A stretch of DNA of 64,000 bases from Acidiferrum sp963764675 (GCA_963764675.1 CAVXTQ010000010.1:62001-126000), one strand, 5' to 3'; shown: positions 26,351-35,516, counted from the stretch's first letter. Made by a program: numbers and translations. The notes: generated by a model not told the origin, from the sequence alone.

Positions 26351-26704
26351 ATGCCATTCTTTTGCCATCAAGTCAGCTACACCAAGGAAGCTTGGGCCAA
26401 GTTGATGGAAAATCCCCAAGACCGGATCGAGGCCGTGCGCGCCCCTATCGAAAAGCTCGGCGGAAAGCTGCATACCTCGTTCTTTGCCTTTGGCGAGTAC
26501 GATGTGATCGCGATTACCGATATGCCGGACAACATCGCGGCCGCCGCCATCGCCATTGCGTTTGCCGCCGGCGGAGCGGTGCAACACGTTAGCACTACGC
26601 CACTTATGACCGCGGCGCAGGCCGTCGAGGCGCTGCGGAAGGCCGGCACCTGCGGCTACAAGTCGGTCCTGGCAAGCGCGAGCGCAGCCACCGCTGGCGA
26701 CTGA
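26351..26704 (+). CDS. GYD domain protein
   Basis: ATG 26351 has AAGGAGA upstream. The 117-aa product (FFCHQVSYTKEAWAKLMENPQDR, LGGKLHTSFFAFGEYDVIAI, then FAAGGAVQHVSTTPLMT) matches the GYD domain family, small ferredoxin-like alpha/beta proteins of unknown function common in soil bacteria. It is probably a cytoplasmic dimer. Transcribed in the same direction as the DinB and MOSC genes that follow about 130 bases later. Confidence 0.88.
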   Translation: MPFFCHQVSYTKEAWAKLMENPQDRIEAVRAPIEKLGGKLHTSFFAFGEYDVIAITDMPDNIAAAAIAIAFAAGGAVQHVSTTPLMTAAQAVEALRKAGTCGYKSVLASASAATAGD

Positions 26705-26831
26705 GTTTGGCCTTCGCAAGTACGTCGAAGCACGTCGAGTAGAGGCTAATCTGCGAGATGCATGCCGGCCGTGACTGCACACAGTGTGCGTCGGCCCTCC
26801 GGGTGGTAGACTTTGCCGTCTGGAGGTTCCG

Positions 26832-27500
26832 ATGGTCCATTCGAGCCTGATACGCAGCGTTCTCGCGGCATTGTTCGCGCTAGGCCTGTTCGCGCCAGGC
26901 TTGCTAGCGCAGGACGCGCAGAAAGCGCCGCCGCACGAACCCACCGCCGCGGAGCTAAGTCACAACGAGACCGTAGGTTCCGCGATGATGCGCACCTTCG
27001 GCTTTCAGGAGTACGAGTTCCGATCGGCGGCCGAAGCGATGCCGGAAGAGAAATACGGCTTTCGCCCCGCCGTACAAGGAAAATTCACTGAGCCGGCGCA
27101 GTTTGGCCCGACCGAGTTGCGCACCTTCGCCGAACAGATCAAACACGTGGCCTGCTCGAATTTTGCCTTTGCCGCCGAGTTCGATGGGAAGAAGCCACCG
27201 GAAGCGTGCGACAAGGGAGGACCCAGCACAGCGAAAACGCGCGCCGAGCTGCTCATTTATCTCCGCGATTCGTTTGCAGCGATGAACAAATCGCTCGCCG
27301 CCATCACTAGCAAGAACATGTACGAACCCATCGAAGGCCCGTACGCCGGGCCCAACACGCGCTTGGGACTCGCAGGCATCGCGATTTGGCACGTCGCCGA
27401 TCATTACGGCCAGGTCGCGCTGTATCTGCGGCTCAACGGTATCGTTCCGCCCGGGAGCCGCCCGAATCCGCCGGAGCTGAAGGACTATCCGGCGAAATGA
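26832..27500 (+). CDS. Exported DinB-family protein
   Basis: ATG 26832 follows GGAGG and gives a signal peptide (SLIRSVLAALFALGLFAPGLLAQ). The mature four-helix protein has SAMMRTFGFQEYEF, FAEQIKHVACSNFAF and IWHVADHYGQVALYL, with the two histidines of the DinB metal site (KHVAC, WHVADHYGQ). 222 aa. Secreted DinB proteins of this kind are common in Acidobacteria; substrate unknown. Only 19 bases separate it from the MOSC gene. A decayed copy of the pair is at 33050-33697. Confidence 0.87.
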   Translation: MVHSSLIRSVLAALFALGLFAPGLLAQDAQKAPPHEPTAAELSHNETVGSAMMRTFGFQEYEFRSAAEAMPEEKYGFRPAVQGKFTEPAQFGPTELRTFAEQIKHVACSNFAFAAEFDGKKPPEACDKGGPSTAKTRAELLIYLRDSFAAMNKSLAAITSKNMYEPIEGPYAGPNTRLGLAGIAIWHVADHYGQVALYLRLNGIVPPGSRPNPPELKDYPAK

Positions 27501-27519
27501 GAACTGCTAGACTGACCTT

Positions 27520-28326
27520 GTGAATTCGCTGCCGGCAAAAGCGCGCCTGGCGAACATCCGCCTGCATCCAATCAAATCACTCGATCCGGTGTCGGTGACG
27601 GAGGCTCGCATTGGCCCAGCCGGCGGCCTCGAGTTCGATCGCGTTTGGGCGCTGTACACGCTCGACAACCGCTGGGTGAACGGCAAGCGTACTCCCGCGA
27701 CGCTACGGATCCGCGCGGCCTTCGCGCCGGACCTCAGCGCGGTGACGCTTTCAGTTCCCGGCGACGCGCGCAATATCCCGTCGAGGGAGTTCGCGTTTCC
27801 GCAGGACGCAGAGTCTGCCGCCGAATGGTTCAGCGTCTACTTCGAGCAGCAGGTCATCGTGCGCCACTCGCGCAGCGGTTTTCCCGACGAGACCGACGCC
27901 CACGGGCCGACGATCGTCTCCACCGCGAGCCTGCAAGCCCTGTGCGACTGGTTCCCCGGGATCACCCTCGCCGAATCTCGCCGGCGCTTTCGCACCACAC
28001 TGGAAGTGGAAGGCGTGCCCGCGTTCTGGGAGGACCAGCTCTTCGGTCCGAAGAATACCTATCCGGTAGCCTTCCGCATCGGTGAAGTGAATTTCGAGGG
28101 CAGCCATCCCTGCGCGCGCTGCAGCGTGCCGCCGCGCGATTCGCGCACTGGAGAAGACCTGGTTGGCTTCCAGAAACGCTTCAGCGACTTGCGCCGCGAG
28201 CATCTCCCACCGTGGGCGACCGCCGAGCACTTCGACCACTTCTATCGTCTCGCCACTAACACTCGCGTTGTCTCCTCGGAATCCGGCAAGGGTGTCCGAG
28301 TCGGTGACCAGCTTACTCTTCTCTAG
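27520..28326 (+). CDS. MOSC domain protein with N-terminal beta-barrel
   Basis: GTG 27520 begins 19 bases after the DinB stop, so the genes are probably cotranscribed. The N-terminal MOSC_N barrel reads ANIRLHPIKSLDPV and GLEFDRVWALYT; the MOSC domain ends with HPCARCSVPPRDSRTGE, which holds the cysteine typical of sulfur-carrying molybdenum-cofactor proteins (MOCOS/YcbX/mARC-like), and FQKRFSDLRRE. 268 aa. Proteins of this type take part in Moco-dependent reduction or sulfur transfer. The neighbour DinB gene gives no further clue. Confidence 0.9.
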   Translation: MNSLPAKARLANIRLHPIKSLDPVSVTEARIGPAGGLEFDRVWALYTLDNRWVNGKRTPATLRIRAAFAPDLSAVTLSVPGDARNIPSREFAFPQDAESAAEWFSVYFEQQVIVRHSRSGFPDETDAHGPTIVSTASLQALCDWFPGITLAESRRRFRTTLEVEGVPAFWEDQLFGPKNTYPVAFRIGEVNFEGSHPCARCSVPPRDSRTGEDLVGFQKRFSDLRREHLPPWATAEHFDHFYRLATNTRVVSSESGKGVRVGDQLTLL

Positions 28327-28353
28327 GGGCGCAATTAATTGTCCTTGGAATTG

Positions 28354-28602
28354 TCAGTTGTAGCGTCTCCTCGCTATACGAATCACGATGGCCGAATGTC
28401 TCCGATGTAGCCGGGGCATCTCCACCTTTTGCCGCAAGCTATCCGCGACGACTGATCGAAGGTCAAGTCGCACTCCTTGCATTCGAGACATCTCCGTCTG
28501 CCGCTCGATAGCGATTAGCAAAACAGCGACGTATTGTTCAGTGACTTCGGCGGCGTCATGGGCGAAGCCATTCGTCGCGTCCCTCACGGACAAAATCGTC
28601 AT
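28354..28602 (-). CDS. Hypothetical small protein overlapping the dapA-like gene
   Basis: An open frame that starts inside the 3' end of the DapA-like gene and extends 200 bases past its stop. The part beyond the overlap reads AAEVTEQYVAVLLIAIERQ then RLDLRSVVADSLRQKVEM, with a helical, coding-like composition. No ribosome binding site or family recognised. Low confidence; may be the tail of an eroded gene. Confidence 0.25.
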   Translation of the reverse strand: MTILSVRDATNGFAHDAAEVTEQYVAVLLIAIERQTEMSRMQGVRLDLRSVVADSLRQKVEMPRLHRRHSAIVIRIARRRYN

Positions 28603-29623
28603 CGTTCAGATGAGGGTAAGCGTCGTAGACCCGCTTGATCTCCTCTCGCTGTCCTGGACTGAGGGTCTCTTTGGGATCCAGGCACCAAATACCCTCAAAT
28701 AGTCCTTGGCGTCGCAAGACTTCATGGAGGCCGGCGATGCAGCCTGCAAAATGATGCGCCGCGTCGAAGAAAGCCGCGTTGCAATCGGTAATCTGTGCGC
28801 TCTTCTGGATGAGACCTTTCGGAACGTTCTTCTCGTCGCAAGCCGCGGCATGACACTCCTGCAACAGTTCCGAGGCACGTCGCGTCCAGACAGCCCAGTG
28901 ACCCAGAAGACCGCCCACGATGTAGCGCTGTTCCGTTCTCCGAGTGATTCGAAAAACCTGAGGCGTGACGAGATCCATCACAATGTTGTCATCGTTACCG
29001 GTATAGAGAGCGATGTCGCGTCCAGACTCCGCCACGGCCCGGACAACATCGAGCGTCTGATAGCGATTGAACGGTGCAATTTTGATGGCGACCACGTTCT
29101 CGATTTCCGCGAATTCCCTCCAAAAACGGTAGGACAACACACGGCCACCGACGGCTGGCTGCAAGTAAAAGCCAACCACAGGTAAGATCTCTGCCACGCG
29201 TCGACAGTGAGCTATGAGTCCATGATCGTCGGAGTCCTTCAACGCAGCCAAGCTCAACAGTCCGGCACTGTAGCGCAGATCTGCGAGCAACTCCGCCTCT
29301 TGAACGGCCTGGGGTGTCGCTCCACATATCCCGCCGATGCGAATCAACGGTTCAGCCCGTTCTCGATCTGCACGATCCATTTCTTCAGCAGCCAGTTTCA
29401 ATACGGGCTCGAAGAGCCCGTTGCTTGAATCCCGAATTGCAAATTGTGTCGTGTGTACTCCTATTGCTAAGCCGCCCGCACCGGCAGCAATATAATAGCG
29501 AGTGAGAGCCCTTTGACGTCTCTCATCAAGGCGCCGGTTTGCTGTGAGCGCGAGCGGATGCGCCGGAATCACCGAGCCTCGTCGTAGGACATCGTGCACT
29601 TTGGAATCGAGTCGCCATGCCAT
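28556..29623 (-). CDS. Dihydrodipicolinate synthase/N-acetylneuraminate lyase family aldolase
   Basis: 355 aa TIM barrel. The Schiff-base lysine is in ENVVAIKIAPFN, and the conserved tyrosine in VVGFYLQPAVGG (usual form YNxP). The canonical GTTGE near the N terminus is replaced by VHTTQ, so the substrate differs from DapA and NanA. Class I aldolases of this family split or condense pyruvate with aldehydes. It is downstream of an SDR gene with 38 bases between them, and divergent from a GNAT-MFS pair, suggesting a small uptake and degradation cluster. The substrate is unknown, perhaps a sugar acid. Confidence 0.85.
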   Translation of the reverse strand: MAWRLDSKVHDVLRRGSVIPAHPLALTANRRLDERRQRALTRYYIAAGAGGLAIGVHTTQFAIRDSSNGLFEPVLKLAAEEMDRADRERAEPLIRIGGICGATPQAVQEAELLADLRYSAGLLSLAALKDSDDHGLIAHCRRVAEILPVVGFYLQPAVGGRVLSYRFWREFAEIENVVAIKIAPFNRYQTLDVVRAVAESGRDIALYTGNDDNIVMDLVTPQVFRITRRTEQRYIVGGLLGHWAVWTRRASELLQECHAAACDEKNVPKGLIQKSAQITDCNAAFFDAAHHFAGCIAGLHEVLRRQGLFEGIWCLDPKETLSPGQREEIKRVYDAYPHLNDDDFVREGRDEWLRP

Positions 29624-29661
29624 CGGTTGTGTCGGTGACCTCGAACAGTCGCCGTCTCTTG

Positions 29662-30705
29662 TTAGAAACGCCCGGCGCGTTCCTCAAAGTGGGTTGGCAT
29701 TGCCGAGACCGTCCCTCCTCGCGCAATCCAGTCGGCGATCCAGGTCATCAATTGTGCGGCGCTGACTCGAGGGTGGCCAAATAGTTCGAAAGCTCTTCCA
29801 GCATCGCTTAGAAGGGCGTCATCCGATTCCACACCTTCGAAACGCACCGGCTTCTGAAATAGTGCTCCGAATTCCTCAGCGATGCTACGAACGCTGAGCA
29901 GTTCCGGCCCCGCAATGTTGATGACGAAGGATGGTGTCGATGCGCGGCCGAGCGCTTGCAGGCTCATCGCGCTGGCGTCTCCCTGCCATATCGCGTTCAG
30001 GTATCCCATGGAAAGAGGAACCACCTGTCCTGCGTAGACCCGCTTCGCAACATCCGAGAGAACTCCATAGCGCATCTCGCTTGCGTAGTTGAGTCGAAGG
30101 ATCGTTATGTTCATCTTGCCTGCGCGGCTAAAGTGTTCAAAGATCCGTTCTCGCCCGAGGCAGCTCATTGCATATTCGCCCAGGGGATTGAGCGGGTCGC
30201 TCTCTCGCGACCCTTTCTTGGAAACCGGGCAAAGTCCATACACGTTGCCAGTAGAAAATGCCGCAATCCTGCTGTGAGGATATCTTTCGCACACGAGACC
30301 CGGCACGAAACTGTTCATGGCCCAAGTCAGCGCCTCTTGTCCCGTGGAGCCGAACTTCATACCGGCCATGTAAATGACGTTGGCTGCTTCGGGGAGTTCA
30401 AAAAGGGATTTCCTTTTGAGCAGATCGCAGCGAATCGTCTCCACACCCCACGCTTGCAACTGGTGCTCGCATTCGTGCGTCGAGAATCGCGAAACTCCGA
30501 TGACCCTGCGCCGGATCCCTGCTACCTCCGACGCCCTTTTCGCCATACGCGCGAGTGTCGGCCCAATCTTTCCGCCAACCCCCAAGATAAGGAGGTCGCC
30601 CTCAAGCGCCGCCAAGGCACGTATCGTTGCCTCCGTTGGCTCACTGAGGAGTTCGTCCAATTCCGCTACGTTACGAATCGATGTTTTCTGGCTTTCTATC
30701 GCCAT
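29662..30705 (-). CDS. NAD(P)-dependent epimerase/dehydratase-like protein, unusual active site
   Basis: 347 aa, extended SDR fold. The nucleotide-binding motif is ILGVGGKIG, a GxGGxxG variant; STGNVYGL matches the SDR serine region; LRLNYASEM and SVRSIAEEFG fit the C-terminal half. The usual YxxxK reads EYAMSCLG, so the tyrosine is present but the lysine four residues on is replaced by Cys or Leu. That could mean altered catalysis or a binding role. First gene of an operon with the DapA-like aldolase. Known family, unknown substrate. Confidence 0.8.
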   Translation of the reverse strand: MAIESQKTSIRNVAELDELLSEPTEATIRALAALEGDLLILGVGGKIGPTLARMAKRASEVAGIRRRVIGVSRFSTHECEHQLQAWGVETIRCDLLKRKSLFELPEAANVIYMAGMKFGSTGQEALTWAMNSFVPGLVCERYPHSRIAAFSTGNVYGLCPVSKKGSRESDPLNPLGEYAMSCLGRERIFEHFSRAGKMNITILRLNYASEMRYGVLSDVAKRVYAGQVVPLSMGYLNAIWQGDASAMSLQALGRASTPSFVINIAGPELLSVRSIAEEFGALFQKPVRFEGVESDDALLSDAGRAFELFGHPRVSAAQLMTWIADWIARGGTVSAMPTHFEERAGRF

Positions 30706-30900
30706 GTATTTGGGTCTTCCCCGAGCAACCGCACCATGGTGACATCAGGACTATCGCACCCGATTGTACTTGAGGCCTTCCATTGTCGTCAGCACCGGCT
30801 GTGTGCTGTTCGCTTCGAACACTGATGAAGGTGACGTCTCCGATCTTGGCGTGATAGCGTCTAGCGGATCGATTTGCGTTTTTGTGTGGAGCCGCCCTTG

Positions 30901-31758
30901 ATGCGCCTACGCGCCATGACGAAGGAGGACATTACTGACGCGCAGCGGCTAAAGCAGATTGCGGGTTGGAATCAGACCGAAATGGATTGGGGTAGATTCC
31001 TGGAAGCTGGTGAGGCAGGTTGCTTTGTCGCGGAGCTGGACGGCCAAGTATGCGGAACTGCGACGACCATTTCGTTCGAGAACCGGTTCGCGTGGATAGG
31101 TATGGTATTGGTGGACCCATCGTGCCGGGGCCGAGGCATAGGAACGAGGCTTCTCGAACAAACGATCGAATACCTCGACGCACTGCGAATTCCGTGCATC
31201 AAGCTCGACGCCACTCCACAAGGGAGACCGCTCTACGAGAAACTGGGGTTCTTACCCGAATACGAAATTGAGCGATGGACTCTGCGACGAGCTCCCATTC
31301 AAGTGGCTGAGCCATCTGAAGCCGGTCGTCTCGCAGGCTTTCCCCCAAGTCTCTTGGAAGACATCCTCGAAACTGATCGAGATCTGTTTGGAGCGAATCG
31401 CAGTTTTCTGCTGAAGTCTCTTCATCAACAAACGCCCGGTTTAACCGCGGGAATCACGTCGGAAGGGAAACTGCAGGGATACATGTTCGGGCGGAGGGGT
31501 TCTTTCGCAGATCATCTTGGTCCTTGGATGGCCAACGACACCCCTGCCGCCCGCACGCTGCTGGAGCGATTCCTCATCTGTTCTACTCGCGATGTCTTGA
31601 TCGTAGATTGGTTGAAATCAAACAGCACTGCAGGACAGCTTTTGCGGTCCTTCGGATTTAGGTACACGCGTTCGCTGACCCGGATGTATCGCGGTGAAAA
31701 TGCATATCCGGGACGCGTAGAACGGTTTTGCGCCATCTTAGGCCCGGAGTTCGGATGA
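30901..31758 (+). CDS. Double GNAT-family acetyltransferase
   Basis: ATG 30901 (an in-frame TTG exists at 30874). The first GNAT domain shows ITDAQRLKQIAGWNQTEMDW, the acetyl-CoA loop VDPSCRGRGIGTRLL and GRPLYEKLGF. The second half (DLFGANRSFLLKSLHQQ, YMFGRRGSFADHLGPWMAND) matches the GNAT_18/YitH-like C-terminal domain. 285 aa. It would acetylate a small molecule amine. Its stop overlaps the MFS start (ATGA), so the two are coupled. Divergent from the SDR-aldolase operon. Confidence 0.9.
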   Translation: MRLRAMTKEDITDAQRLKQIAGWNQTEMDWGRFLEAGEAGCFVAELDGQVCGTATTISFENRFAWIGMVLVDPSCRGRGIGTRLLEQTIEYLDALRIPCIKLDATPQGRPLYEKLGFLPEYEIERWTLRRAPIQVAEPSEAGRLAGFPPSLLEDILETDRDLFGANRSFLLKSLHQQTPGLTAGITSEGKLQGYMFGRRGSFADHLGPWMANDTPAARTLLERFLICSTRDVLIVDWLKSNSTAGQLLRSFGFRYTRSLTRMYRGENAYPGRVERFCAILGPEFG

Positions 31759-33026
31759 TGGGGATGGCACGAGAACAGCGTATCTTCTACGGCTGGTGGA
31801 TTGTTGCTGCAGCATTCTTGAATCTTTTCTTTGCTGTTGGCGTCATCTTTTACGGATTTCCAGTATTTTATCCGGCGTTTGTGGAGTCTCTGGGATTCAC
31901 GCGCGCTCAAGTCACGCAGGGGTTCCTCTTTGGATTTCTCTTTGCTGGCTTGCCCTTTGGCTTGCTGGCCGGAGCCGTGATCGACCACATCGGAGTGCGC
32001 TGGGTGATTCTCTCCGGCGTAAGTCTGACCGGCATCTCCCTATTTCTCATGGGATCGGTAACCAAGCTTTGGCAATACGAAATCCTTTGCATTATGGAAG
32101 TTCTGGGGTACGTGCTGGCGGGTCCGATATCGAACCAAGTCCTGATTACCCGCTGGTTCCGCCTGCGGCGCGGTCGCGCGATGGGCTACGCCTACCTTGG
32201 ATTGGGCCTCGGTGGCGTGATCTCACCGCTCCTGGTCGATTTTCTGATTCGAACCATCGGTTGGCGCCACGCACTCCAAGGCATCGGCTCGCTGATATTA
32301 GCGGTGCTCGTTCCGGTCGGAATCTGGATTACGCGTTCAACTCCCGCCGATCTGGGCCTGTCTCCCGATGGAATCGATACCTTCAACGCTACTGGCATTG
32401 CCTTCGATGATCGTGTTTCGGCTTCGGCAGGAGTCGCCGCTGCGGTCCGCACGGCCAACTTTTGGCTCATTCTCGTAGCCGCAACGTTGGTGATCGGGGC
32501 CATTGGCGCTGTCATTCAGCATTTCATTCTCTTTCTCAAGGATCAGGGCTATTCGGGCAGCGCAGCTTCGCGTTTCTCCACGGTTTTGCTGGCCTCGAGC
32601 TTGGGTGGCCGCGTTTTGGTAGGTTACCTGGCGGAACGCTTCCTGAAGAAGAACCTCATGGCCCTTTTCTATCTGTTGATCGGCTCCTCCACCATGATGT
32701 TGGGTGCGGCTCACTCGTCGACGGCGATCTGGGCCTTTGCCCTGATCTTCGGATTTTCGATGGGCGCAGACTACATGCTCATTCCGCTGGTTACGGCGGA
32801 ATGCTTCGGCACAACTTCTCTCGGCAAACTTCTAGCGCTGGTCGTCATGGGATATTCCCTGGGTCAGTGGGGCGCGCCCTGGATCGCTGGAAGAATTTTC
32901 GATTCGCGCCACAGCTACGAATTGGCGTGGAAAATCATGGCTCTTGCGGGTTTGTTTGGCTCCGCTGCCATTTATGCTGTGCGCCCGCTCCCGCGAGAGA
33001 ACTCGTTGGGTCGGGTAGACCCTTGA
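31755..33026 (+). CDS. MFS transporter (oxalate/formate- or monocarboxylate-like)
   Basis: Starts in the GNAT stop (ATGA). 423 aa with about 12 transmembrane segments, beginning FYGWWIVAAAFLNLFFAVG, the YGWW signature of the OFA/monocarboxylate group. Further features are RLRRGRAMGYAYLGLGLGG and a central loop near STPADLGLSPDG. It likely moves an organic acid or sugar acid across the inner membrane. The adjacent aldolase, SDR and acetyltransferase suggest that the import feeds this cluster. Confidence 0.9.
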   Translation: MMGMAREQRIFYGWWIVAAAFLNLFFAVGVIFYGFPVFYPAFVESLGFTRAQVTQGFLFGFLFAGLPFGLLAGAVIDHIGVRWVILSGVSLTGISLFLMGSVTKLWQYEILCIMEVLGYVLAGPISNQVLITRWFRLRRGRAMGYAYLGLGLGGVISPLLVDFLIRTIGWRHALQGIGSLILAVLVPVGIWITRSTPADLGLSPDGIDTFNATGIAFDDRVSASAGVAAAVRTANFWLILVAATLVIGAIGAVIQHFILFLKDQGYSGSAASRFSTVLLASSLGGRVLVGYLAERFLKKNLMALFYLLIGSSTMMLGAAHSSTAIWAFALIFGFSMGADYMLIPLVTAECFGTTSLGKLLALVVMGYSLGQWGAPWIAGRIFDSRHSYELAWKIMALAGLFGSAAIYAVRPLPRENSLGRVDP

Positions 33027-33049
33027 GGGATGAAGATAGGGGAGCCGGT

Positions 33050-33697
33050 GTCACGACGAAACCGTAGGTTCCGTGCTAACGCGTACCTTCGGCGAACATC
33101 CGCCTGAATCCAATCAAGTCGCTCGATCCTGTGTTGATGACGGAGGCTCGCATTGGGCCGGCCAGCGGACTCGAGTTCGATCGTGTTTGGGCGCTGTATA
33201 CGCTGGACAATCGCTGGGCGCGGAATGTTCAGTGTCTACTTCGAGGCGCAAGTGATCGCGCGCTACGCTCGCAACGGTTTTCCCGCCGCCGCCCATGGCC
33301 GACGATCGTCTCCACGGCGACCCTACAAGCCGTGTCCGACTGGTTTCCTGGGATCACTCTTGCCGAATCGCGCAGGCGCTTTCGCACGACGCTGGAAATC
33401 GACGGTGTGCCTAGCTTTTGGGAGGACCAGCTCTTCGGTCCGAAGAATACCTGCGAAGTGAATCTCGAGGGCAGTAATCCTTGCGCTCGCTGCAGCGTTC
33501 CGCCGCGCGATTCGCGCACCGGCGAAGACCTGGTCGGCTTCCAGAAACGCTTCAGTGACCTGCGACGCGAGCGTTTTGAACCGTGGGCGACCGCCGAGCA
33601 TTTCGACCATTTCTATCGTCTCGCCACTAACACTCGAGTTGTCCCTTCGGAAACCGCCAAGTCCATTCGTGTCGGCGACCCACTTACTCTTCTCTAA
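33050..33697 (+). pseudogene. Shrunken copy of the DinB-MOSC gene pair
   Basis: 33050-33092 match 26959-27001 in the DinB gene at about 36 of 43 bases, then the sequence jumps directly to the MOSC start (33093, matching 27554). Inside MOSC further blocks are missing: about 150 bases after LDNRW, about 10 bases near GFP, and 18 bases after GPKNT. The first MOSC deletion shifts the frame for about 25 codons (ARNVQCLL...), after which HPCARC-like NPCARCSVPP returns. It is a pseudogene made by serial deletion, in direct orientation to the intact pair 5.5 kb away. Confidence 0.88.
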
Positions 33698-33871
33698 TTG
33701 ATCGTGCTGGACTGTAGGACGACTGTTGGTTTGACGATTTCACACACAACCGGATAGAGTGCCGCGGACGTGCTTCACGATTCAGTTTGAAGAAGCGCAA
33801 ACCGAAGTGCAGCGCCGCAACGGGGTCGCCAAGGATACTGATGACGCATGCGGGTGCTAGAAGGAGATTAA

Positions 33872-34990
33872 GTGCAATTCGTGAGTAGAACGGTACCCCC
33901 AGAATTCAATCTTGATCTCGTCAAGGGTTTCAACGAGTGGCTCGGCGTCCAGAACTACTCGTCAAGCACTCGGGTCAACTACTGCACGGACGTGCGGGGG
34001 TTCGCTTCCTTTATTCAGCAGGTCAACTTGCTCAACGTGAAGCACGGTCACATTGTAAAATATCTGCGGTACTTGCACGAGTATCGCCATCTTGCCCCGG
34101 CGAGCCTCGCTCGAATACAGTTCTCGCTTCGCAAATTCTATACCTTCCTAAACATGGGCAGCGTTGTTCGGGGCGGTCCTATAAGAACGGCTCCAACCCG
34201 CAAACTCCCTACGCGCTTACCTAACGCACTGAGCGAAAGTCAAATAGGACAACTGTTCGCGGCTGCCGACACTCCCCGCGACCTTGCGGTATTGGAGCTG
34301 TTCTACGCATCAGGAATTCGGCGTGCCGAACTATCGGCGCTCAACTGCGAGGACGTACATTTCGATGCCGACGGAAAGGGCGGCAGCGTCACTGTCCTTC
34401 ATGGAAAAGGCGACAAGCAGCGATCGACGTTCATCGGCAGATTTGCGGTCGGCGCGCTCCGGGCTTACCTCAGAGGGCGTACTTCGGGCCCGCTGTTTCT
34501 AACCAATGGTCACTCACAGAAAGGGACGGTGGTCTTTCACTATTCTCGCAAGAAAACTTACTGGACCGGTTGGTGGTGGGAATGGAAACTGATGCCAAAC
34601 GGCAAACGGACGCGCGCTACTCATAGCACGTATCTTGGCACTCATGAAGAATTTCCAACTAAGGCGTCCGCTAAGGATGCGCTGGTTCGATTCATTGACG
34701 GACAGCCCGCCACTAAGGCTTGCGGAAGCCCTCGTCGGCTGGGCGTAAGAGCTATTGAGCGAATCGTCAAAAAAGCTGCGAGAACGGCTGGGTTGGGCGA
34801 TGTTCACCCGCACCAGCTCAGGCACAGTTTTGCTACCCATTTACGCAGCCGTGGCACGGACCTGCTCTACATTGCGCGCCTACTCGGGCACGCTTCGCTC
34901 GTCACGACGCAGAGATATTTGCACGTCGCCATTCCTGAATTGATAGAAATTCACCGGAACTTCCATCCGACTGGAGGTAACTATGCGTAA
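33872..34990 (+). CDS. Tyrosine recombinase with an extra domain inserted in its catalytic domain
   Basis: GTG 33872 has AAGGAG upstream. 372 aa. Core-binding domain at 15-95 (FNEWLGVQNYSSSTRVNY). The catalytic set is complete: Arg150 (ASGIRRAEL), Lys179 (HGKGDKQR), His314/Arg317 (HQLRHSF), His340 (LLGHASLVTTQ), Tyr349. Between Lys179 and the HxxR box, residues about 218-282 are an insert not present in XerC: WWWEWKLMPNGKR, then YLGTHEEFPTKASAKDAL. The YLGTxxEFPTKxxA pattern resembles the N-terminal arm-binding (AP2-like) domain of phage integrases. It is translationally coupled to a zinc-finger gene. Likely a mobile-element integrase with an unusual layout. Confidence 0.88.
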   Translation: MQFVSRTVPPEFNLDLVKGFNEWLGVQNYSSSTRVNYCTDVRGFASFIQQVNLLNVKHGHIVKYLRYLHEYRHLAPASLARIQFSLRKFYTFLNMGSVVRGGPIRTAPTRKLPTRLPNALSESQIGQLFAAADTPRDLAVLELFYASGIRRAELSALNCEDVHFDADGKGGSVTVLHGKGDKQRSTFIGRFAVGALRAYLRGRTSGPLFLTNGHSQKGTVVFHYSRKKTYWTGWWWEWKLMPNGKRTRATHSTYLGTHEEFPTKASAKDALVRFIDGQPATKACGSPRRLGVRAIERIVKKAARTAGLGDVHPHQLRHSFATHLRSRGTDLLYIARLLGHASLVTTQRYLHVAIPELIEIHRNFHPTGGNYA

Positions 34991-35516
34991 GCCTAAACGC
35001 AGGGTCGAACTATTGCCGCCGCATTCTAAAGAGAAACTTCCTATCGACCGATTGGCGGACATCGTCTTGCAAAGAATCGCCGCGAAGGAAGCAGTAGAAA
35101 GGCCTGAAACCGACGAGGAATTGTCGGAGGGCGTTCTCATGCAGCCATGGTGTCTTCCCCCGGCAGTGGCTCGCGCGATACGTAGGCTAATCCCCGTGTG
35201 GCACTGGCGCAAACACTCCTGGGTCTACGAGGACAACGGTTGTTTCAAATGCGAGCGCATAGATGTACCTCACCAGTCGCTTGGCATGTGTCAGGGCTGT
35301 TACGCAAAATATCTCAGTCGTGTGAAGGCTTCCATTGTGAAGCGCGCGGGCGGAGACAAGCCGAGCGTTAGAGGCATGAAGGGGGCATTGACCCTAAGGG
35401 TGGACAGCGCAAAAAGAATTCTTGCGGAGCTGGGAGTAGTCAGCATGGAGGTAACTTCCAACCCTCTCGCATCGGCAGTCCCGACGGCTTCGGCGGAGCT
35501 TCGGAATAAGAAATGA
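34983..35516 (+). CDS. Zinc-finger-like protein coupled to the tyrosine recombinase
   Basis: ATG 34983 overlaps the recombinase stop by eight bases. 177 aa. A helical N terminus precedes a cysteine cluster: Cys87, Cys90, His97, Cys103, Cys106 (GCFKCERIDVPHQSLG then CQGCYAKY), a treble-clef-like zinc knuckle. The C terminus is basic and Ala/Ser-rich. No family is recognised. Overlap suggests it acts with the recombinase, for example as a directionality factor or DNA-binding partner; this is inference. Confidence 0.7.
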   Translation: MRKPKRRVELLPPHSKEKLPIDRLADIVLQRIAAKEAVERPETDEELSEGVLMQPWCLPPAVARAIRRLIPVWHWRKHSWVYEDNGCFKCERIDVPHQSLGMCQGCYAKYLSRVKASIVKRAGGDKPSVRGMKGALTLRVDSAKRILAELGVVSMEVTSNPLASAVPTASAELRNKK

